Origin: Porticoccaceae bacterium
Lineage (GTDB): Bacteria; Pseudomonadota; Gammaproteobacteria; Pseudomonadales; Porticoccaceae
Reading direction: 5' to 3'
DNA length: 26,151 nt
Assembly: GCA_023229065.1 (NCBI GenBank)
Contig: JALNZZ010000012.1
Coordinates: 1 to 26,151, forward strand
Below the pieces are notes generated by a model, which was not told the DNA's origin, made no database searches, and was given only the letters and a program-made list of their open reading frames with translations. Both the position numbers and the translations under genes were made by a program. Shown here in pieces: positions 16,267 through 24,195 of this stretch (position 1 is its first letter; the number at the start of each line of letters is the position of its first letter).

Positions 16267-17244
16267 ATGCGATCCATCACCCTTGTGCTCGTGGTCATGC
16301 TGACCCTTACTGGCTGTTCCTGGATGCCATTCTTTGGCGATAAGAAAGAAGAGGAGCCGGAGACCGCCGGCTATACCGAAACAGACTTCTATGAGGTTAT
16401 CCAGCGCAACCTCAACTCGCGCAACTGGCGGATGGCGATCGAGAACCTGCAGGCGCTCGAAGCCCAGTTCCCCTTCGGCACCTATGCCGAGCAGGCTCAG
16501 CTGGAGCTGATGTATGCCCACTACCGCACCGCCAACTACGATGAGGCTATCACCGCCGCTGACCGCTTTGTTCGCCTCCACCCCCGCCACCCCAATGTGG
16601 ATTACGCCTTTTATATCAAAGGCCTCTCGTCGCTAGCCCAGAGTAGAAGCTTTTTCGGCAATTTTCTGCCCACCGATAATACCAGCCGCGACCCGGGAGC
16701 TGCGCGGGATTCATTCGCTACCTTCACCGAGTTGTTATCCCGCTTTCCCGACAGCGCTTATGCCGCCGATACCCGCAAGCGTATGATTTTTCTGCGCAAC
16801 CTGTTGGCGCGCTACGAAATCAATGTGGCCAACTACTACTTTGAGCGCCAGGCTTATCTGGCAGCCGCCAACCGGGGGCGCTACGTGGTGGAAAACTTCC
16901 AGCTGACTCCAGCGGTACCAGACGGCCTGGCAGTTATGGCTGAGGCCTACCACCTGCTTGGCCTCCAGGACCTGTCTGCCGACGCTGTGCGAGTGTTGGC
17001 AGCCAACTACCCCGAATATCCCGCGCTGGATAGCGAGGGCAACTTCCGCTACCAAGGCCTTAGCCCCGACCAAAGCCGCACCTGGCTGCGCCGTCTCAGC
17101 CTTGGCCTCTACGATAACGTCCAGCCACCCCGCTACGATACCCGCGACCTGTACGATCCCGGCTCACGGGCTGCCGAGCAGCAGATGGTGCCGGACAAGC
17201 CGCAGCGCTCCTGGCTGAACTGGCTGACGTTCGGGTTGATTTAA
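16267..17244 (+). CDS. bamD: Outer-membrane assembly lipoprotein BamD
   Basis: BamD is the essential TPR lipoprotein of the BAM complex that folds beta-barrel proteins into the outer membrane. A signal peptide runs over residues 1-16 and ends in the lipobox LTGC, with lipidated Cys17. The TPR-like body follows: YEVIQRNLNSRNWRMAIENLQAL, FPFGTYAEQAQLELMYAHYR, and HPNVDYAFYIKGL..FLPTDNTSRDPGAARDSF, which is the BamD signature. At 325 residues it is longer than E. coli BamD (245) but like pseudomonad forms, with a C-terminal extension. The start was chosen so that the signal peptide is N-terminal; an upstream in-frame ATG at 16204 would bury it. Confidence 0.95.
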   Translation: MRSITLVLVVMLTLTGCSWMPFFGDKKEEEPETAGYTETDFYEVIQRNLNSRNWRMAIENLQALEAQFPFGTYAEQAQLELMYAHYRTANYDEAITAADRFVRLHPRHPNVDYAFYIKGLSSLAQSRSFFGNFLPTDNTSRDPGAARDSFATFTELLSRFPDSAYAADTRKRMIFLRNLLARYEINVANYYFERQAYLAAANRGRYVVENFQLTPAVPDGLAVMAEAYHLLGLQDLSADAVRVLAANYPEYPALDSEGNFRYQGLSPDQSRTWLRRLSLGLYDNVQPPRYDTRDLYDPGSRAAEQQMVPDKPQRSWLNWLTFGLI

Positions 17245-17346
17245 TAGCAATCTGGCTAGCTCACCAGGGTCACCAAGGTCGCGGTTAAACTGCGGTCTCA
17301 ATGGGAGCCCACAACACAAGCCACTGGCCATACGAGCACTGGCCAC

Positions 17347-17388
17347 AATAAAAAACGGGAGATGGCACCCCATCTCCCGTTTTTTATT
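17347..17388. terminator. Bidirectional intrinsic terminator between bamD and exbD
   Basis: The two 19-base arms (17347-17365 and 17370-17388) are perfectly complementary around a 4-base loop. The GC-rich core CGGGAGATGG is flanked by A6 on one side and T6 on the other, so a proper U-tract follows the stem on either strand. It lies about 100 bases after the bamD stop and 24 bases beyond the exbD stop. Confidence 0.93.
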
Positions 17389-17411
17389 CCGCTGTTCTTT
17401 GCTGCCGAATG

Positions 17412-17828
17412 TCACTCCGGCTCGGAAACAAACCCCACCTTCAACATTCCAGAGCGCTGTACTGCCGCCATCAGCTTCAGCACATGCTCGTACTCAACCT
17501 TGCGATCACCGCGGATATGGACCTCTGGCTGCGGCTCCTGGCTCGCTATTTCCGCCAGTCGTGCCTCCAGTTCTCCCATGGTGATGGTGTCCTCATTCCA
17601 GTGGAACTGAGCATCTGATGTCACCGCCAAGGTAATAGTCTGGGGCTTGATCTCATTGGGAGTGTTATCGGCCCGCGGCAGGTCCAGCTTGACCGAGTGA
17701 GTCAGCACCGGCACCGTAATAATAAAGATGATCAGCAGTACCAACATGACATCCACTAGGGGGATCATGTTGATCTCGCTCATCACCTCACTGTCGTCGT
17801 CCAGTCCACTTCCACTACCGAAAGCCAT
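17412..17828 (-). CDS. exbD: ExbD, TonB-system proton-channel subunit
   Basis: ExbD forms with ExbB the proton-driven motor that energises TonB. The 138-residue protein has one N-terminal membrane helix with the essential Asp26 in MIPLVDVMLVLLIIFI, equivalent to Asp25 of E. coli. A periplasmic TolR/ExbD domain follows, with VHIRGDRKVEYEHVLKLM as the typical late motif. It begins one base after the exbB stop and is the last gene of the tonB-exbB-exbD cluster. TolR is the alternative family member, but the adjacent tonB favours ExbD. Confidence 0.92.
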   Translation of the reverse strand: MAFGSGSGLDDDSEVMSEINMIPLVDVMLVLLIIFIITVPVLTHSVKLDLPRADNTPNEIKPQTITLAVTSDAQFHWNEDTITMGELEARLAEIASQEPQPEVHIRGDRKVEYEHVLKLMAAVQRSGMLKVGFVSEPE

Positions 17829-17829
17829 C

Positions 17830-18588
17830 TCAGCACGCCTCCCCGACCGCCTGCTTACGCTTGACGAGAGTCGTTACCTTGTCCTTTTCGCAGTTGTTGG
17901 CTCGCCCTTTGGCGGGCGGTGCCGCGCCGGTGATCAGATAGGAGTGCAGCTGGTGGGCAAAGCGGTTGAGCTTGCCCATCACGCCCTTATTGTTGCGGTT
18001 CAGGGCGTTGTAACCCAGTACGGCAGGAATGGCCACGACAAGTCCGAAGGCGGTCATGATCAGCGCTTCGCCCACTGGTCCCGCCACCTTGTCGATGCTC
18101 GCATGTCCCGACACGCCGATACCCACCAGCGCGTTGTAGATACCCCACACGGTGCCGAACAGGCCAACAAAGGGAGCCGTTGATCCCACTGATGCCAGTA
18201 TCGCCAGGCCGCGCTGTAGACGCTCCGAACTTTCGTCCATGGAGTCCCGCATCGTCGACGCCAACCAGTCCGCCAAAGGCAAGTGGCCGTGCAGGTCTGA
18301 TTTATGGGTGAGATGGTGCCCAAGGGCTTGCTGTCCTTCGTCGGCCAGCTTGCGAAACGGGTTGTCTTCGCTGCTCTCACCGAGGAGTTGCAGCCCCTCT
18401 TCAAAACTGTGGGTATGCCAGAACTCTGCCTGGCCCTCGATTGCCTTGCGCAGGCGAAACAGCCCCCAGCCACGCACCACGATCACATACCAGGAGGCTA
18501 TCGACATCAGCAACAGGCTCACCGCCACCAGTTTGATGACAATGTCCCCCTGGCTCCACATCGCTTCTATTCCGTAGGGGTTGTTCAT
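17830..18588 (-). CDS. exbB: ExbB, TonB-system proton-channel subunit
   Basis: ExbB is the pentameric MotA/TolQ-family inner-membrane subunit of the TonB motor. The 252-residue protein shows three membrane segments (about 15-37, 128-152, 170-192). The family signature LAILASVGSTAPFVGLFGTVWGI spans the second helix, and GEALIMTAFGLVVAIPAV the third. GGAGAG lies a few bases before the ATG. After the conserved core end (FAHQLHSYL) there is an unusual basic tail of about 30 residues containing two cysteines. It is flanked by tonB (41 bp upstream) and exbD (1 bp downstream). Confidence 0.94.
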   Translation of the reverse strand: MNNPYGIEAMWSQGDIVIKLVAVSLLLMSIASWYVIVVRGWGLFRLRKAIEGQAEFWHTHSFEEGLQLLGESSEDNPFRKLADEGQQALGHHLTHKSDLHGHLPLADWLASTMRDSMDESSERLQRGLAILASVGSTAPFVGLFGTVWGIYNALVGIGVSGHASIDKVAGPVGEALIMTAFGLVVAIPAVLGYNALNRNNKGVMGKLNRFAHQLHSYLITGAAPPAKGRANNCEKDKVTTLVKRKQAVGEAC

Positions 18589-18629
18589 TTCGGTCTCTCC
18601 ACAAAGGTCCGTAAAGTCTAATGGCTATG

Positions 18630-19331
18630 TCAGTGCAGTGAAAATTCCAATGGCTGCAGGTACCAATAGGAAATTGTTTTGTCGCCCTGTCGGGCCGGCA
18701 CATACTTCCAGTGCTTGACCGCCTTGGCGGCAGTGTCGTCCAGCCGCGGGTAACCGCTGGATTCCTTGATGCGAATCTCGCCCACGGTGCCGTCGGGCAG
18801 AATCAACACCTCCAACACCACAATGCCTTCCTCCCGCAGCCGTCGCGAGGCGGTGGGATACGCCGGTGCCGGGTTGTTGAGCGAGTTGGCATCCTGACGC
18901 GGCGGAACAATTGGCGCACCCAGGCTGTCGTCGTTGCGATCCACCGGCGCCGATACCGGCTGGGGAGGTGGCGCTGATGTGTCTTCCTCCGGTGCCTCGT
19001 CCGGCACGGAGATGGCTCGCTCCGATGGTGGTGCCTCCACTGGTGGCGGCTCAGGTGTGGGCTCTGGTTTTGGCTTTGGCGGCTTGGGTTTCGGTTTTGG
19101 TTTTGGCTTCGGTTTGGGCGGCTCCGGTGGCTTCTCTACCGGGGGCGTTTCCTTCGCGCTGGGTAGTTGCACCTGCTCCGCTGGCGGCGCCGGGATGATC
19201 ACACCCTGAATGGTCGGCAGCACCAGCTCTTCCCGTTTGCTGGGTGGTGCCCACAATATCGCACCGAGAGCGCCGCCATGGATTGCCATCACCAGCACCA
19301 GGCCGAGCGCAGAGCGTCGGGTGTCACTCAT
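18630..19331 (-). CDS. tonB: TonB energy-transducing protein
   Basis: TonB carries the energy of the ExbBD motor across the periplasm to outer-membrane receptors for iron chelates and other ligands. From the ATG at 19331 it has 233 residues: an N-terminal membrane anchor (about 8-27, with His18 placed like the functional His20 of E. coli), a long Pro-Lys-rich periplasmic spacer (about 50-100, including a KP dipeptide repeat at 73-83), and a C-terminal TonB domain from about 157 with SSGYPRLDDTAAKAVKHWKY. A GTG at 19343 in frame would add four residues. The repeat-rich DNA of the spacer may vary in length between strains. An iron-responsive promoter is predicted upstream. Confidence 0.93.
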   Translation of the reverse strand: MSDTRRSALGLVLVMAIHGGALGAILWAPPSKREELVLPTIQGVIIPAPPAEQVQLPSAKETPPVEKPPEPPKPKPKPKPKPKPPKPKPEPTPEPPPVEAPPSERAISVPDEAPEEDTSAPPPQPVSAPVDRNDDSLGAPIVPPRQDANSLNNPAPAYPTASRRLREEGIVVLEVLILPDGTVGEIRIKESSGYPRLDDTAAKAVKHWKYVPARQGDKTISYWYLQPLEFSLH

Positions 19332-19425
19332 TGCCACCCCCACGAATTTCCCCCGCCGTATAGAAGCGGGAAATCATCTGGATACTGCCAAGCTGCCTGT
19401 TTGTTACCAAAACCACATCATCCAT
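19324..19425 (-). CDS. Small 33-codon ORF overlapping the tonB start (tentative)
   Basis: An ATG at 19425 opens a 33-residue frame (begins MDDVVLVTNRQLG, ends AGEIRGGGNE) whose TGA lies 8 bases beyond the tonB start codon, in the overlapping context ATGAGTGA. It sits within the inferred tonB leader. No clear Shine-Dalgarno sequence precedes its ATG, and I recognise no family; it does not look like HemP. It could be a coupling leader peptide or a chance frame. Confidence 0.25.
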   Translation of the reverse strand: MDDVVLVTNRQLGSIQMISRFYTAGEIRGGGNE

Positions 19426-19485
19426 TTATCTAAAGCTGAGCTCACGCCTTACGATCGCCAGAGCATCATCGGCATTGGGGACGGG

Positions 19486-19514
19486 ATATTAATGATAATG
19501 GTTAGCATTTGCAA
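19486..19514 (-). promoter_or_regulatory. Probable Fur-repressed promoter of tonB-exbB-exbD
   Basis: On the minus strand TTGCAA (19509-19514) and TAATAT (19486-19491), each 4 of 6 to consensus, are spaced by exactly 17 bases. The spacer contains a Fur-box core at 19493-19507, TGATAATGGTTAGCA on the plus strand, matching the 7-1-7 consensus TGATAATNATTATCA at 12 of 14 positions. Binding there would block RNA polymerase, as expected for iron-repressed tonB genes. Confidence 0.7.
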
Positions 19515-19528
19515 GATTTTAAATAGAT

Positions 19529-19553
19529 CCAGATCAAGGATTGATCAATCTGG
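19529..19553. promoter_or_regulatory. Nested inverted repeat upstream of the tonB promoter
   Basis: CCAGAT (19529-19534) and ATCTGG (19548-19553) are inverted arms 13 bases apart. Inside, GATTGATCAATC (19539-19550) is a perfect 12-bp palindrome. The centre lies about 62 bases upstream of the inferred tonB transcription start, a common activator position. The protein that might bind is unknown. Confidence 0.5.
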
Positions 19554-19663
19554 TTGGACGCCGCGCTACCGGGATGGCGCTACCTCAAGATATCGACTGC
19601 GAACAACGACAAACAAACCCAGGGGATCCAATAGTTCAGACTGCATTTAACCACCCTTGCCGC

Positions 19664-21097
19664 CTAACGAGCCGAGAGGTCCGTAACCGACTGGATCACC
19701 GGATCATCTGGGTCCCAGCCGCCGCCGATAGTGGCTGCCAGCTGAACTGTTGCACGCAAGCGGTCTGCCAGGATATCTACACCTACCCGGCGGGCACCAA
19801 GGGTGAGGTTCTGTGCCGACGCCACCTCCAAAAAGGTCACCAGGCCAGCGCGGTAACGATTGGTGACCACCCGCTCGTTTTCTTCCGCCAGCGCGATCAG
19901 AGCATCCTGCTGGCTGGCCTTCTCAGCAAGGATTCTCAAAGTGGCGAGGGCATCTTCCACCTCGCGCAAACTGTCCAGCACTGTCTGGCGATAGAGCGCA
20001 GCTTGTTCGTCATAGCTGGCGATGGCGATATCCCGACTGGCGCGGCGGCGACCGCCATCAAATAGCGTCTGGGCCAGGGCCGGACCCACGGACCATACCC
20101 GCGGCGGCGAATCGAGCAGACCACTGAAACTGTCACTTTCAAACCCGCCCCACACACTGAGGGTCAGATCGGGCAGCCAGGCCGCTTCAGCCACACCGAT
20201 ACGGGCATTGGCGGCAGCCACCTGGCGCTCTGCGGCCACCACATCGGGGCGGCGAGCAAGCAGCACCGAGGGCAGGGTCGCCGGCAGCGCCGGCACAGCG
20301 GGCAAACCGCTCTCCTCTGCCAATGTGAGTTGCACTGGCACCGTACCCAACAGGGCCGCCAGCGCATTTTCCTCCACCGCGCGGCGCGCTTGCAGATCGT
20401 ACAGCTCGGTGCGCAGAGACTGGCGCTGGGTTTCCGCCTGGATAACGTCGGCGCGGGAGACGATACCCGCCTCGTACTGGTTGCGGGTCAAGTCGGCAGA
20501 GCGGTCGTAGGCCTCCATGGTTTCGGTGACAATGACTTTCTGGCGGTCCAGGGCACGCAGGTTGATATAACTCTCGGCCACCGCCACCTGAATGGCGAGA
20601 CGTGCGCCGGCCAGATCCGCAACGCTGGCCTGCAGACCGGCGCGCTCGGCTTCGACCTCTCGGCGCACCCGCCCCCACAGGTCCGGTGTCCAGCCGATGT
20701 CCAGCCGCGCACTGTAATTTTCTCTGATGGCTCGCGCGGCAACACCTTGTGCACTGCCACCGCTGCGAGTGGCTCTCACCGAGGCCGACAGCTCCGGGCT
20801 ATAGCCGCCCCGCGCCAGACGCCACTGCCCTTCGGCAGCGCGATAGCGAGCTTCTGCCTGGGCTAAAGTCTGATTGGCCCCCAGCGCCTGCTCCACCAGC
20901 GCTGTCAGGGTGTCGTCACCGAAGGCTTGCCACCAGCTACCGCTGGCCGCCCAACTTTGTTCGGGCAGAGGCAGCCAGCCATCCTGGTATTTGAATGCAG
21001 CTGGCTCGATGACTTCGGGACGCTCATAGTCCGGCCCCACAGCACAGGCAGACAGCAGAGCAGTGGCAAACAGCAGGGAATACAACACAGGCTTCAT
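19664..21097 (-). CDS. opmB: RND efflux outer-membrane factor, NodT/OprM family
   Basis: This is the outer-membrane channel of a tripartite efflux pump. The 477-residue lipoprotein has a signal peptide ending in the lipobox LLSAC (Cys18), followed by the family start AVGPDYERPE. Two repeated OEP halves follow, with typical blocks SARLDIGWTPDLWGRVRREVEAERA, RNQYEAGIVSRADVIQAETQ, LLARRPDVVAAERQVAAANARIGVAEAAWLP and NRYRAGLVTFLEVASAQ. Its start overlaps the upstream RND pump stop by 4 bases. Gene order (two RND pumps then OMF) is that of MuxABC-OpmB in Pseudomonas. The symbol rests on that synteny and is less sure than the family. Confidence 0.9.
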   Translation of the reverse strand: MKPVLYSLLFATALLSACAVGPDYERPEVIEPAAFKYQDGWLPLPEQSWAASGSWWQAFGDDTLTALVEQALGANQTLAQAEARYRAAEGQWRLARGGYSPELSASVRATRSGGSAQGVAARAIRENYSARLDIGWTPDLWGRVRREVEAERAGLQASVADLAGARLAIQVAVAESYINLRALDRQKVIVTETMEAYDRSADLTRNQYEAGIVSRADVIQAETQRQSLRTELYDLQARRAVEENALAALLGTVPVQLTLAEESGLPAVPALPATLPSVLLARRPDVVAAERQVAAANARIGVAEAAWLPDLTLSVWGGFESDSFSGLLDSPPRVWSVGPALAQTLFDGGRRRASRDIAIASYDEQAALYRQTVLDSLREVEDALATLRILAEKASQQDALIALAEENERVVTNRYRAGLVTFLEVASAQNLTLGARRVGVDILADRLRATVQLAATIGGGWDPDDPVIQSVTDLSAR

Positions 21098-24000
21098 GGC
21101 AAGGGATTCATCGATTCGGCGGTTTTGTCGGGAGAGCGCAGCACCCGCTGGCGGAGTCGCTCCAGATACAGATAGACCACCGGGGTGGTATAGAGAGTGA
21201 GCAGTTGGCTGACAGCGAGCCCGCCGATAATGGTCACCCCCAGCGGGCGACGCAGTTCGGCACCTTCACCAAAGCCCAGTACCAGAGGCACAGCCCCGAG
21301 TAGCCCCGCCAGGTTGGTCATCAAAATAGGCCGCATCCGCAACAGCGCAGCGCGGCGGATGGCTGCCAGGGGGGTAAGGCCGTCGCGGCGTTGCGCAACG
21401 AGCGCAAAATCGATCATCAGAATAGCATTCTTCATCACGATACCAATCAACAGGAACAGCCCCAGCAGTGCAATCAAGCTGAAGTTGATCCCGCTGAACT
21501 TCAGCGCCAGCAGTGCACCGACTCCAGCCGGGGGCAGAGTCGACAGAATAGTCAGCGGGTGGAGCAGACTCTCATAGAGCACACCCAGGACCAGATAGAC
21601 TGCCAGCACTACCCACAACAGCAGCCACGGCTGGTTGAGGTTGACATTGAAATCGGGACGGCCCGAGCCCGCCGCATTGTGAACGCTGGAGGGCAACATC
21701 AGCTGCCCGAGCATGCGGTCGATCGCCTCCTCTGCCTGCGGCACGGTCACCCCTGGTGCCAGGGCATAGCCGATGCCTACCGAGGCAAACTGGCCATCGT
21801 GGCGCACCCGGTCGTTGGCCATACCGTAGTGCCAGGAGGCGAAGGTGGACAATGGCACCCGGGCACCGTCATCCGTCAGTACTTCCAGCTGCCCGAGCAC
21901 CGCCGGGTCTCCGGTGTAGCGCGGGTCCAGCTCCATCACCACCCGGTACTGATTGAGCTCATCGTAGAGAGTGGCCACCTGGCGCTGGGAAAACGAATTG
22001 TTGAGCACCGAGGCAATGGTGGCCATATCTACCCCGCGGCGGCGCGCCGCCTCGCGGTCGATATCCAAGACAACCTGGCGCGCTTCCTCGTCGCCTACGG
22101 AGCGCACATCCACCAGTTCGGGAAGGCTCTGCATCGCTTCCGACGCTCGGCGCGCCCAGAGCTTGAGATCTGCCAATGAGTCGGAGCGCAGTACCAGCTC
22201 GTGCTGACTGTTGCCAAAGTGTGATGACAACTGGATGTCCTGATCCACCATCAGAAACAGCATTCCTCCGGGCACCTGCGGTGCCTGTGCCCGCAAGCGA
22301 TCGACCACCTCCTGGGCGGATACGCCCCGCTCCGCCAGGGGCTTGAGGCTGATGGTGACCTGCGCATTGGTAAGGCCACTGCGACCACCGCTGGTGCCGG
22401 TAAGATCCTGCACGGCTGGGTCTGCCAGGATCAGCTGGCGAAACTGTTCGATCTTGGGCTGCATCACCTGGAAGGAAAACCCGTCATCGCCGCGCACAAA
22501 GCCGCGGATCTGTCCGGTATCCTGCAGGGGAAGAGTCTCTTTGGGGATCGACACGTACAGGTAACCGGTGCAGGTCACCACCACCCCCAGTGCCAGCAGG
22601 GTCAGTACACCGTGGCGCAGCGCCCAATCGAGACTATCCGCATAGGCGTTGTGCAACTCTGCAAACAGGGCCTTGCTGTAACCTGTCAGTCCTCCAGCTC
22701 TGTCGTCCCCCGTCGGTTTAGGGCGCAGCCACAGGGCACACAGGCTCGGTGTCAAGGTGAGGGAAAGCAGCAGCGAGATCACCATGGCGGCGGCCAGTGT
22801 GATGGAAAACTCCCGAAACAGCCGCTCCACTATCCCCCCCATAAAGAGGATGGAGACAAACACCACCACCAGCGCCACATTCATTGCCAGCAGGGTAAAC
22901 CCTACCTCACCCGCCCCTTTGATGGCTGCCTGATAAGGGGACAGGCCGCTTTCGATATGGCGTTCGACGTTTTCCAATACCACGATGGCATCGTCCACCA
23001 CCAACCCGGCAGCCACGATCAGCGCCATCAGCGACAGATTGTTAAGGGAAAAGCCGTAGAAATACATAACCACGAAGCTGCCCACCAGCGACACCGGGAT
23101 TGCCACCGAGGGGATCATCGCCGTGCGGGCGCTGCCGAGAAACAGCCAGACCACCATCACCACCAGCAGGGATGTCGCCAACAGCGTAAACTGGGCCTCG
23201 CTGAGCGTGGCGCGAATGCCCGGCGAGCGGTCCATTACCACCGCCAGCTCGCTGTCGGCAGGCACCAGTGCCTGCAGCTGAGGCAACTGGGCGCGGATAG
23301 CATCGATGGTTTCGACAATATTGGCGCCGCTCTGGCGGCTGATCATCAGAATCACCGCTGGACGGTCGTTGTGGAAGCCGCTGCTGTAACGGTTTTCTAC
23401 CGAATCCGTGACCGTCGCCACATCCCCGAGTCGTACCACGGCCCCGTCGTTGTGACGAATCACCAGGTCGCGATACTGCTCCGCCCGCCGCAGTGAGTCA
23501 CTGATGCTCACCCGCCAGCGATGGTCATCGTCCTCCACCACTCCCAGGGGATACAAAGCATTAGCCTGGCTGATGGCATTGCGTACCTCGTCGAGCGCGA
23601 TGCCGTTATGCAGCAGCGCACCGGGGTCGAGCTGCACCCGCACCGCTGGCAGCGAAGCGCCGCTGACACTCACTTCACCCACCCCCACGATCTGCGCCAG
23701 CTTCTGAGCCAGAATCGTCGAGGCAGCATCGTACAACTCACTTGCGGCCAGATTGGGCGAACTCAGCGCCAGCGCCATAATCGGCGCCTGGGAGGGATTG
23801 ATCTTGCGGTACTGGGGGTTGTCCGGCATCCCCGCTGGCAGCTCGCCGCGCACCGCATTGATGGCAGCCTGCACCTCCCGCGCCGCCTCATCGATATTGC
23901 GGCCCAGCTCAAACTGCAGCGCCACCTCGGTGCTGCCCTGACTGCTGGAGGAGGTGATCGCAGTCACTCCCGAAATACTCCCCAGCGAGCGCTCCAGCGG

Positions 24001-24195
24001 GGTTGCCACCGTAGCTGCCATGCTCTCCGGGCTGGCACCCGGCAGGCTGGCGCTCACCACAATCATTGGAAAATCCACCTGCGGCAACGGCGCTACCGGC
24101 AACAGTCGCCAGGCCAAAAACCCCGCTAGCGTCAGCGCCGCAGCCAACAGGCAGGCCGCGATCGGCCGGTCGATAAAGACCTTGACGAGGTTCAC
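21094..24195 (-). CDS. muxC: RND multidrug efflux pump subunit, MuxC/MdtC type
   Basis: This inner-membrane proton-drug antiporter of the HAE1 family has 1033 residues, the full family length. The proton-relay residues are present: Asp401-Asp402 in AGLVVDDAIVVLENVERH (helix 4) and Lys922 in IVMKNAILMIDFAL (helix 10). The N-terminus FIDRPIAACLLAAALTLAG is a typical first helix. In MdtBC and MuxBC systems two different RND proteins assemble into one heterotrimeric pump, and this is the second of the pair here. Its ends overlap both neighbours by 4 bases, so the operon is tightly coupled. Family assignment is certain; substrates (aminocoumarins, bile salts, beta-lactams in relatives) are not readable. 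Confidence 0.92.
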   Translation of the reverse strand: MNLVKVFIDRPIAACLLAAALTLAGFLAWRLLPVAPLPQVDFPMIVVSASLPGASPESMAATVATPLERSLGSISGVTAITSSSSQGSTEVALQFELGRNIDEAAREVQAAINAVRGELPAGMPDNPQYRKINPSQAPIMALALSSPNLAASELYDAASTILAQKLAQIVGVGEVSVSGASLPAVRVQLDPGALLHNGIALDEVRNAISQANALYPLGVVEDDDHRWRVSISDSLRRAEQYRDLVIRHNDGAVVRLGDVATVTDSVENRYSSGFHNDRPAVILMISRQSGANIVETIDAIRAQLPQLQALVPADSELAVVMDRSPGIRATLSEAQFTLLATSLLVVMVVWLFLGSARTAMIPSVAIPVSLVGSFVVMYFYGFSLNNLSLMALIVAAGLVVDDAIVVLENVERHIESGLSPYQAAIKGAGEVGFTLLAMNVALVVVFVSILFMGGIVERLFREFSITLAAAMVISLLLSLTLTPSLCALWLRPKPTGDDRAGGLTGYSKALFAELHNAYADSLDWALRHGVLTLLALGVVVTCTGYLYVSIPKETLPLQDTGQIRGFVRGDDGFSFQVMQPKIEQFRQLILADPAVQDLTGTSGGRSGLTNAQVTISLKPLAERGVSAQEVVDRLRAQAPQVPGGMLFLMVDQDIQLSSHFGNSQHELVLRSDSLADLKLWARRASEAMQSLPELVDVRSVGDEEARQVVLDIDREAARRRGVDMATIASVLNNSFSQRQVATLYDELNQYRVVMELDPRYTGDPAVLGQLEVLTDDGARVPLSTFASWHYGMANDRVRHDGQFASVGIGYALAPGVTVPQAEEAIDRMLGQLMLPSSVHNAAGSGRPDFNVNLNQPWLLLWVVLAVYLVLGVLYESLLHPLTILSTLPPAGVGALLALKFSGINFSLIALLGLFLLIGIVMKNAILMIDFALVAQRRDGLTPLAAIRRAALLRMRPILMTNLAGLLGAVPLVLGFGEGAELRRPLGVTIIGGLAVSQLLTLYTTPVVYLYLERLRQRVLRSPDKTAESMNPLP

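Larger units (their letters stand above)
19332..19663. other. tonB upstream intergenic region
   Basis: About 330 bp separate the tonB start from the end of the efflux operon. The tonB-proximal half is the inferred transcript leader with the small ORF described separately. The middle carries the promoter with Fur-like box and a nested inverted repeat. The 19560-19663 part is AT-richer than its surroundings and shows no convincing terminator for the upstream operon. Confidence 0.6.

Noticed and set aside
18934..19209. Plus-strand frame encoding Gly-Phe repeats, resembling a glycine-rich protein
   Set aside because: It is the complement of the Lys-Pro repeat of tonB; the repeat arises from that gene's spacer.
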